From contig JBJEQP010000075.1 in NCBI GenBank assembly GCA_051881815.1, positions 170,411 to 234,410 of the forward strand: a stretch of 64,000 bases of DNA. Direction: 5' to 3'. A program made the position numbers and the translations under genes. Below the pieces are notes generated by a model. That model saw only the letters and a program-made list of their open reading frames with translations, was not told the DNA's origin and made no database searches. Below, one piece after another: positions 58,298 to 64,000 of this stretch; positions within the stretch are counted from its first letter, which is position 1, and each line of letters starts with the position of its first letter. The stretch is from UMGS363 sp051881815. Its GTDB lineage: Bacteria; Bacillota; Clostridia; Oscillospirales; Ruminococcaceae.

Positions 58298-59821
58298 ATG
58301 CATAGCTGCGGAATTTTACTACATATTTCCTCTCTGCCGAGCAATTACGGCATAGGAACTCTTGGAAAAGAAGCTTACGAATTTGTGGATTTTTTGAAAA
58401 AAAGCGGTCAGGAATACTGGCAGATACTTCCGGTCGGTCCAACAGGCTACGGTGATTCTCCCTATCAGAGCTACTCGGCTTATGCAGGAAATCCCCTTCT
58501 CATTGATCTTGATATGCTCATAGAGGACGGTTTGCTCAATTCCGATGACCACGATCTGAAGGTACTCCTGCACAAAGAGCATTTTGCCGACTATGCACAG
58601 CTTTTCAGCTTCAAATATGTGATACTTCAAAAAGCTGCCGCAAGCTTTTTCTCAACCGCTTCAACCGAGGATATGCTTGATTTCAAGCGTTTCTGCTCGG
58701 AAAACGGATTCTGGCTCGATGATTATGCGCTCTTTATGTCGCTGAAATATCTGAACCATCAGGTTATGTGGACGGAATGGGACGATGATATCCGCCTGCG
58801 CGATACCGATGCAATAGAACGCTGTTCGGAAGAGCTTTCGGACGATATACTCTGCTGGAAATTTATGCAGTTTGAGTTTTTCAAGCAGTATTTTGCGCTC
58901 AAAGCTTATGCAAACAAAAACGGAATAAAGATCTACGGCGATATGCCGATCTATGTTTCAATGGACAGCTCCGATATATGGGCAAATCCCGAGTTTTTTA
59001 TGCTCGATGAAGATCGCCGCCCGACCAAAGTCGCAGGCTGCCCTCCCGATGACTTCTCCCCTACAGGTCAGCTCTGGGGCAATCCGCTCTACGACTGGGA
59101 CAAAATGGAAGAAGACGGCTATTCTTGGTGGATATCAAGAGTCGAGTACTCCGCAAATCTCTTCGACCTGACAAGAATAGACCATTTCAGAGGCTTTGAA
59201 AGCTTCTATGCTATCCCTGCCGAGGATGAAACCGCTGAAAACGGCGAATGGCTGCAAGGACCGTCAATGAAGCTTTTTGATGCGATCAAGTCCGAACTCG
59301 GCGAAGTAAAGCTTGTTGCGGAAGATCTCGGCTTCCTCACGGACGAAGTGAAACAGATGCTCAAGGACGCAGGCTATCCGGGAATGAACGTCCTCGAATT
59401 TGCATTTTACGGCAAGCAGGACAGCAATTATCTCCCCCACAACTATGTCCGCAACAGCGTTACATACATCGGCACTCACGACAATGATACAGCAATGGGC
59501 TGGTATGACTCGCTTGAAAAGGCTGACAGAAAATTTGCCAAGAAATACATGGGACTTAACAAAAAAGAGGGCGTTTGCGGCGGACTTATCCGAACAGCAT
59601 TCGCAAGCATCTCCGACCTTGTAATTATCCAGATGCAGGATTATCTGGAACTCGGTTCGGAAGCAAGAATGAACATTCCCTCAACTATCGGCGGAGGAAA
59701 CTGGGCATGGCGCTTAAAGGAAGGCGACCTTTCCCCCGAGCTTTCTAAACGGATCAGGAAATATGCAAAAACATACTTCCGTATCCCCGTATCGAAAAAA
59801 GTTAAGGTTAAAAAGGCATAA
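58298..59821 (+). CDS. malQ: 4-alpha-glucanotransferase (amylomaltase)
   Basis: 507 residues from the ATG at 58298 (AAAGGA upstream). GH77: MHSCGILLHISSLPSNYGIGTLG, LPVGPTGYGDSPYQSYSAYAGNP, IKIYGDMPIYVSMDSSDIWANPEFF, TRIDHFRGFESFYAIPA (catalytic region), KLVAEDLGFLTDEV (acid/base Glu) and THDNDTAMGWY. It moves maltodextrin units between alpha-1,4-glucans in cytosolic glycogen or maltose metabolism. Monocistronic with its own promoter and terminator. Confidence 0.97.
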   Translation: MHSCGILLHISSLPSNYGIGTLGKEAYEFVDFLKKSGQEYWQILPVGPTGYGDSPYQSYSAYAGNPLLIDLDMLIEDGLLNSDDHDLKVLLHKEHFADYAQLFSFKYVILQKAAASFFSTASTEDMLDFKRFCSENGFWLDDYALFMSLKYLNHQVMWTEWDDDIRLRDTDAIERCSEELSDDILCWKFMQFEFFKQYFALKAYANKNGIKIYGDMPIYVSMDSSDIWANPEFFMLDEDRRPTKVAGCPPDDFSPTGQLWGNPLYDWDKMEEDGYSWWISRVEYSANLFDLTRIDHFRGFESFYAIPAEDETAENGEWLQGPSMKLFDAIKSELGEVKLVAEDLGFLTDEVKQMLKDAGYPGMNVLEFAFYGKQDSNYLPHNYVRNSVTYIGTHDNDTAMGWYDSLEKADRKFAKKYMGLNKKEGVCGGLIRTAFASISDLVIIQMQDYLELGSEARMNIPSTIGGGNWAWRLKEGDLSPELSKRIRKYAKTYFRIPVSKKVKVKKA

Positions 59822-59825
59822 GAAT

Positions 59826-59858
59826 TGCGGTAGCCGTTCAAAGGTTACCGCATTTTTT
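59826..59858 (+). terminator. Terminator of malQ
   Basis: TGCGGTAGCC and GGTTACCGCA pair with one mismatch and are followed by TTTTTT. It overlaps the 3' end of the minus-strand GNAT gene. Confidence 0.82.
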
Positions 59859-60299
59859 ATTCATTATATAATTTGTTAAAGCAACTCCCCTGCGCATTAC
59901 CTGCTGCTCTTTTACAACGGCATAGCCTCTCGAAACAAAGAACTTTTTCGCCGTTATCGAAGCATGAACGGTCAGCTCTTTCGAATCGGGATAGCTTTCC
60001 AGAACATCACATATTGCTGTCGCAACACCCTTGCGCTGATAGTCCTTGTGAACATACAAACGGTCAAGATAACCGTCATCGGAAATATCGCCGAAGCCGA
60101 TAATTATTCCGTTTTCCTCGGCAATAACGGTATAATGCTCCAAGAATGATCTATCCCACGCCGCAAGGTCTATGCTGCCATCTGCCCAAGCACTGACCTG
60201 TTCAGCCGAATAATCCCGTATGTTCACATTATGAACGGTATCATAAAACAGCTTTGCTATCTCTTCGCAGTCGGAAGAACGGTATTTTCTGATAAACAT
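59838..60299 (-). CDS. GNAT family N-acetyltransferase
   Basis: 153 residues. YRSSDCEEIAKLFYDTVHNVNIRDYSAEQVSAWA is typical of the small putative acetyltransferase YafP/YjcF-like group, with acetyl-CoA loop VHKDYQRKGVATAICDVLE and FFVSRGYAVVKEQQVMRRGV at the C-terminus. Substrate unknown. Starts next to the stop of the ABC permease gene and could share its transcript. Confidence 0.88.
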   Translation of the reverse strand: MFIRKYRSSDCEEIAKLFYDTVHNVNIRDYSAEQVSAWADGSIDLAAWDRSFLEHYTVIAEENGIIIGFGDISDDGYLDRLYVHKDYQRKGVATAICDVLESYPDSKELTVHASITAKKFFVSRGYAVVKEQQVMRRGVALTNYIMNKKCGNL

Positions 60300-60300
60300 A

Positions 60301-61257
60301 TTATCGCTCTTCCCGGAAGTAATTCACACCGCAGGACGCAGGCTGCATTCTGCCCTTGTTCTTTTTAATGGATGTGATAACGAGGATAAGCGCCGTGATA
60401 ACGAACGGCAGCATATCATAGAAAGCGTTCGGGAGCGTGATGATAGATTTCGGCATATAGTATTTCAGAACACTGAATGCACCGAAGATAAGACTTCCGC
60501 CGATAGCCTTTAACGGACTCCACGCTGCAAAGATAACAAGCGCAACGGATATCCATCCCATGCCGTTTACGCTGTTGCTCATCCATACGCCGCCGCAGAC
60601 TACCATGGAGCAGTATGCGCCGCCAATGCCGCATATTCCGCCGCCGAGAAGAAGATTTATATACTTGCTGCGGACAACGTGTATTCCGGCAGCGTCGGCA
60701 GCTGCAGGGTTTTCCCCAATTGTGCGAAGATTAAGACCTGCTTTTGTTTTATTAAGATAGATAAAGACTATAACTGCGATAATAACACCGAGATAGATGA
60801 AAATATTATAGGAAAACAGCAGCTTTCCGACAACAGGGATATCACTTAAAATCGGTATGTAAATGTTCCGCAGCTGCGACATGATATGCTCGGGAAGCTT
60901 CAGATTTCCCGTTTCGGAACGTGTGATGTTATATTCGCCTATAAAGTTGGAAAGTCCGCAGCCGAATATCGTCAGCGTAAGTCCCGTTACATTCTGGTCA
61001 GCCATAAATGTTACTGTAAGAACGGCATAGATGAGCGCTGCTGCCGCACCCGAAAGGAACGCTGCGAGCATTGCAATGACAAGACTGTCGGAGCGGTAGC
61101 CTGCCATAAAGCCTGCACAGGCACCAATTGCCATCATTCCCTCAACGCCGAGATTGAGATGACCCGATTTCTGATTGATTATCTCTCCGACCGTTCCGTA
61201 CAGAAGCGAAGCGCCTGCAAGAACTGCCGCCGCAAGGAAGTTGACAAACATATCCAT
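60301..61257 (-). CDS. Nucleoside/simple-sugar ABC transporter permease (NupQ/YufQ type)
   Basis: 318 residues, eight or more hydrophobic segments. LLYGTVGEIINQKSGHLNLGVEGMMAIGACAGF at the N-terminus and LNLRTIGENPAAADAAGIHVVRSKYI near residue 195 are hallmarks of the BMP-linked transporter family for nucleosides or galactofuranose-like sugars. Start shares one base with the previous gene's stop (TGATG). Confidence 0.92.
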   Translation of the reverse strand: MDMFVNFLAAAVLAGASLLYGTVGEIINQKSGHLNLGVEGMMAIGACAGFMAGYRSDSLVIAMLAAFLSGAAAALIYAVLTVTFMADQNVTGLTLTIFGCGLSNFIGEYNITRSETGNLKLPEHIMSQLRNIYIPILSDIPVVGKLLFSYNIFIYLGVIIAVIVFIYLNKTKAGLNLRTIGENPAAADAAGIHVVRSKYINLLLGGGICGIGGAYCSMVVCGGVWMSNSVNGMGWISVALVIFAAWSPLKAIGGSLIFGAFSVLKYYMPKSIITLPNAFYDMLPFVITALILVITSIKKNKGRMQPASCGVNYFREER

Positions 61258-62351
61258 CAGTTACGCTCCTTTCCGTTTACAACAAATCTATATCTGATAT
61301 AGAACTCGCCGGAAAGCACGAAAAACAGGATTATTCCCTGCAATACATCCGCACAGTACGGTGAAAGCCCAAAGGTAGACTGCATAACACTGCTTCCTTT
61401 TTCAAGAACAGAAAAAAGGAATGATACGATCAGTATCGCAATTGGTTCAAGCTGCGCAAGCCATGCTACAATGATAGCCGTGAAGCCGACGCCGCCTGCA
61501 ACAGAGGTCGCAAGCGTCATATCCGAGCCTGTTGCCTGCACCATTCCTGCGATGCCGCAGACAGCACCGCTGAAAAACATTGTTCGGAGCATGATCTTCT
61601 TCGGATTCATTCCTGCATAGCGTGCAGTTGCGTGGCTCTCGGAAACAACGCTTATTTCATAGCCGTGCTTCGTAAATTTAAGGTAGATGAACACAATAAC
61701 CGTAAGTACAAGACCGATTATCCAACCCATCTGGATACCAAAAACCTTGTCGAGCTGTGCATTTGGAGCAAATCTTGCGATCTTCGGGAAACCGCCCGAC
61801 TCGGGGTCTGCCCATGCACCGTCGCGAAGCCATACAATAATATAAAGGGCGATATAGTTGAGCATGAGTGTAAAGAGCGTTTCATTTGTGCCGAATTTTG
61901 ACTTAAAAAACGCAGGAATAAGTCCATAAAGGCCGCCGCCGATGATCCCTGCAGCAAACATTATCACGATCAGCAGGAAATGCGGAAGATCGGCATGGAA
62001 AAGCGCAAAATATGACGCACATATCGCACCAGCAATGATCTGACCTTCTGCGCCAATGTTCCAGAATTTCATCTTGAACGCAAGTGTAACACCAAGCGAA
62101 GATATCAGAAGCGGTATCATTATCTTTACGGTCGCCTGAAATGCCATTTGCGTGCTGAATGCACCTTTGACAATCGTTCCATAGACCGAGAACGGATTAT
62201 AGCCGATCAAAAGGATGAAAAGTCCGCCTGCAACGATCGCTGCCGCAACAGAAACGGTGCGAAGAATCAGCACTTTTTTTGCTCCGAGTTCTGCCCGCTT
62301 GGAAATTCTTATACGGAATCTCTCATGGTTCTGTACTGTCTGTTCAGCCAT
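61257..62351 (-). CDS. Nucleoside/simple-sugar ABC transporter permease (NupP/YufP type)
   Basis: 364 residues from the ATG at 62351, with AGGAGG eight bases upstream; an in-frame TTG two codons earlier is less well placed. Hydrophobic; IKIMIPLLISSLGVTLAFKMKFWNIGAEGQIIAGAICAS near residue 78 and YEISVVSESHATARYAGMNPKKI near residue 225 are family signatures. Overlaps the ATPase gene by eight bases. Confidence 0.92.
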   Translation of the reverse strand: MAEQTVQNHERFRIRISKRAELGAKKVLILRTVSVAAAIVAGGLFILLIGYNPFSVYGTIVKGAFSTQMAFQATVKIMIPLLISSLGVTLAFKMKFWNIGAEGQIIAGAICASYFALFHADLPHFLLIVIMFAAGIIGGGLYGLIPAFFKSKFGTNETLFTLMLNYIALYIIVWLRDGAWADPESGGFPKIARFAPNAQLDKVFGIQMGWIIGLVLTVIVFIYLKFTKHGYEISVVSESHATARYAGMNPKKIMLRTMFFSGAVCGIAGMVQATGSDMTLATSVAGGVGFTAIIVAWLAQLEPIAILIVSFLFSVLEKGSSVMQSTFGLSPYCADVLQGIILFFVLSGEFYIRYRFVVNGKERN

Positions 62352-63888
62352 TTCCAAGCACCTCCTCTGCCGTTGAGCCTGTCATCATAAGACCAAGCTG
62401 CTCCTTTGTAACCTTTTTCGCATCAACGATGCCCATTACCTTGCCATGACAAAGAACCATGATCTTATCCGATAGCTCGAGCAGAACATCAAGATCTTCG
62501 CCGATAAAAAGAACTGCTACCCCTTTTTTCTTCTGCTCGTTCAGAAGTCCGTAGATCGTATAGGACGAGTTTATATCAAGACCTCTTACAGGATAAGCAG
62601 TGATAAGAAGGCTTGGCGCAGATTCAATCTCTCTGCCGAGAAGCACCTTCTGAACATTACCTCCCGACAGCATTCTTACGGGGATCTCCGTCGATGGAGT
62701 TTTTATATCAAGCTGCTTTATAAGCTTTTCCGCAAGCTCACGAGCTGGCTTTTTGTCGATAAACGGTCCCTTGCTTTTGTTGTAGGATTTGAGCATCATA
62801 TTGCCCGTCATTCCCATGGATGAAGCAAGTCCCATTCCGAGTCTGTCTTCGGGAACGAAGCTCATACTGATGCCAAGCTCAATGATCTCTTTCGCAGTCT
62901 TGCCGATAATGTTTTCCTTTTTGTAAAGCACAGCGCCCGAACGGATACCGTTAAGACCTGCAATAGTTTCGCATAGCTCCTTCTGGCCGCTGCCTGCAAC
63001 GCCTGCAACTCCAAGTATCTCGCCCGAATTTATATCGAAAGTGACATCATCAAGCGCAACGCTTCCGTCAGGCTTGTCCACGGAAAGATGATACACATTA
63101 AGAAGCGGCTTCGGATCTATCGGCTCGGGACGATCAATGCTCAGACTGACAGGCTTGCCGACCATAAGCTCGGTCAGCATTTTCTCGTTGGTTTCAGCCG
63201 TGATGACCGTTTCGACCGACTGACCCTTTCGCAAAATAGTAACACGGTCGCTTATTGCCATGACCTCGTTGAGCTTATGAGTAATAATAATAATTGCGCA
63301 GCCCTCATCCCTCATTATACGAAGCATATCGAAGAGCTTTTCCGTTTCCTGCGGAGTAAGAACAGCCGTCGGTTCGTCAAGGATAAGTATTTTTGCACCT
63401 CTATAAAGAACTTTAAGTATCTCGACCGTCTGCTTTTCACTTACGGACATATTATAAATCTTTTTGTTGAGATCAACATCAAGTCCAAGCTTTTTGCTTA
63501 TCGCAGAGATATCGTCACGCAGCACGGAACGCTTTTTCAGCTTTCCAGGAGTTCCTGCAATAATGTTGTCAAGCGCACTGAATGCTTCAACAAGCTTAAA
63601 ATGCTGATGGATCATTCCGATCCCAAGTGCGATCGAATCCGCAGGAGAATTAATAACGGCGTGTTTTCCGAGAACATTGATCGAACCGCTGTCAGGATGA
63701 TAAATACCCGAAAGCATATTCATAAGCGTAGTTTTGCCCGAACCGTTTTCGCCGAGCAAAGCAAGTATTTCGCCATATTTCACAGCAAGATCAACATGAT
63801 CGTTCGCAACGACAGTACCGAAAGTTTTCGTTATCTCCTTGCATTCAATGGCATAATCGGAAGATTTTATTTCTGAATTCTCTGCCAT
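62344..63888 (-). CDS. Nucleoside/simple-sugar ABC transporter, fused double ATP-binding protein (NupO/YufO type)
   Basis: 514 residues with two ABC domains. First: Walker A GENGSGKTTLMN near residue 46, signature-like MSVSEKQTVEILKVL, Walker B ILILDEPTAVLTPQE. Second (from about residue 265): degenerate Walker A VAGVAGSGQKELCETI, signature MLSGGNVQKVLLGREI, then LLITAYPVRGLD where the usual Asp-Glu is replaced, as common in this family. The matching BMP-type lipoprotein is not visible in the window. ATG after GGAGG. Confidence 0.94.
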   Translation of the reverse strand: MAENSEIKSSDYAIECKEITKTFGTVVANDHVDLAVKYGEILALLGENGSGKTTLMNMLSGIYHPDSGSINVLGKHAVINSPADSIALGIGMIHQHFKLVEAFSALDNIIAGTPGKLKKRSVLRDDISAISKKLGLDVDLNKKIYNMSVSEKQTVEILKVLYRGAKILILDEPTAVLTPQETEKLFDMLRIMRDEGCAIIIITHKLNEVMAISDRVTILRKGQSVETVITAETNEKMLTELMVGKPVSLSIDRPEPIDPKPLLNVYHLSVDKPDGSVALDDVTFDINSGEILGVAGVAGSGQKELCETIAGLNGIRSGAVLYKKENIIGKTAKEIIELGISMSFVPEDRLGMGLASSMGMTGNMMLKSYNKSKGPFIDKKPARELAEKLIKQLDIKTPSTEIPVRMLSGGNVQKVLLGREIESAPSLLITAYPVRGLDINSSYTIYGLLNEQKKKGVAVLFIGEDLDVLLELSDKIMVLCHGKVMGIVDAKKVTKEQLGLMMTGSTAEEVLGNG

Positions 63889-63951
63889 ATATGACCTCCG
63901 TAAAAAATACTTTATATCAAATAGCTTATTATATATAATATTTATTCATAA

Positions 63952-64000
63952 TTAGTCTCTCCTCAATAACCCCGCAATTCCAAGTCCGGAACACAGAACA
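63952..64000 (-). CDS. Possible 3' end of another gene at the right edge
   Basis: The minus strand has an open end reading ...LCSGLGIAGLLRRD then TAA at 63952-63954. Hydrophobic stretch followed by Arg-Arg resembles the end of a cell-wall-anchored or membrane protein, but only 16 codons are visible. Treat as tentative; the gap of 63 bases to the ABC ATPase start would suit an upstream lipoprotein or surface protein gene. Confidence 0.25.
   Translation of the reverse strand, partial: VLCSGLGIAGLLRRD

Overview
The window looks like the chromosome of an anaerobic, plant-fibre-degrading Clostridia species, most likely Ruminococcus or a close relative (Oscillospiraceae). This is inferred from pyruvate formate-lyase with its activase, the class 1B PyrD/PyrK pair under a PyrR attenuator, Rex, FeoAB, a eukaryotic-type isocitrate dehydrogenase, several glycoside hydrolases, mid-range GC with strong AGGAGG ribosome sites, and frequent TTG/GTG starts. 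No phage, plasmid, CRISPR or transposase gene is visible; most of the window is core metabolism.

Layout: 1-4.5 kb has a partial acyl-CoA thioesterase, an unknown nuclease-like/winged-helix protein, Maf, a GNAT, MntP behind a yybP-ykoY manganese riboswitch, and a MATE exporter. 4.9-8.0 kb is pflB-pflA with a hairpin between them. 8.1-18.2 kb is the pyrimidine operon pyrR-pyrC-pyrF-carA-carB-(unknown membrane protein)-pyrK-pyrD, preceded by a PyrR-binding leader and terminator. 18.2-22.6 kb holds an EamA exporter, an AI-2E-family protein, a cytoplasmic GH26-like hydrolase under a cre/LacI-type operator, and an AT-rich zinc-ribbon NUDIX gene. 22.9-25.5 kb is rpmG-secE-nusG-rplK-rplA on the minus strand with an L1 autoregulatory leader. 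25.6-31.6 kb holds a ThuA-like/TIM-barrel sugar pair, feoA-feoB-FeoB-associated peptide, queH and a GH113 hydrolase. 31.7-37.4 kb is a branched-chain amino acid ABC operon (livJHMGF) ending in a cytidylate-kinase-like gene. 37.5-44.3 kb holds secDF, glyS, an XRE regulator, mnmM, a pyridoxal kinase and trmL. 44.4-53.8 kb holds a GH5 lipoprotein with a second cre-type operator, an unknown lipoprotein, rex, icd, traX-like, DUF3795-like, aconitase, cdd and a polysaccharide deacetylase. 53.9-64 kb holds tRNA-Leu(CAA), two TrkA-type proteins, a long FtsA-like protein, an Asn/Gln-rich micro-protein, malQ, a GNAT and a nucleoside/simple-sugar ABC transporter (two permeases and a double ATPase) running off the right edge.

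The least explained content is not in the large genes. (1) Three interspersed palindromic elements of 160-176 bp (27103-27278, 42087-42257, 45746-45905) fold into long interrupted hairpins. Two have near-identical architecture with compensatory base changes in the stems, and all three share a core of the form ACYGCAG ... TTCAARGG ... ACGCAG. All three appear to lie inside transcribed UTRs. A fourth palindromic element (22645-22762) has a different core. (2) A 52-residue protein made almost entirely of Asn and Gln is encoded on the minus strand at 57983-58141 behind a strong ribosome site. (3) The FtsA-like protein carries a Lys/Ala/Thr-rich N-terminal tail and a C-terminal region that reads as repeated beta-grasp-like modules.
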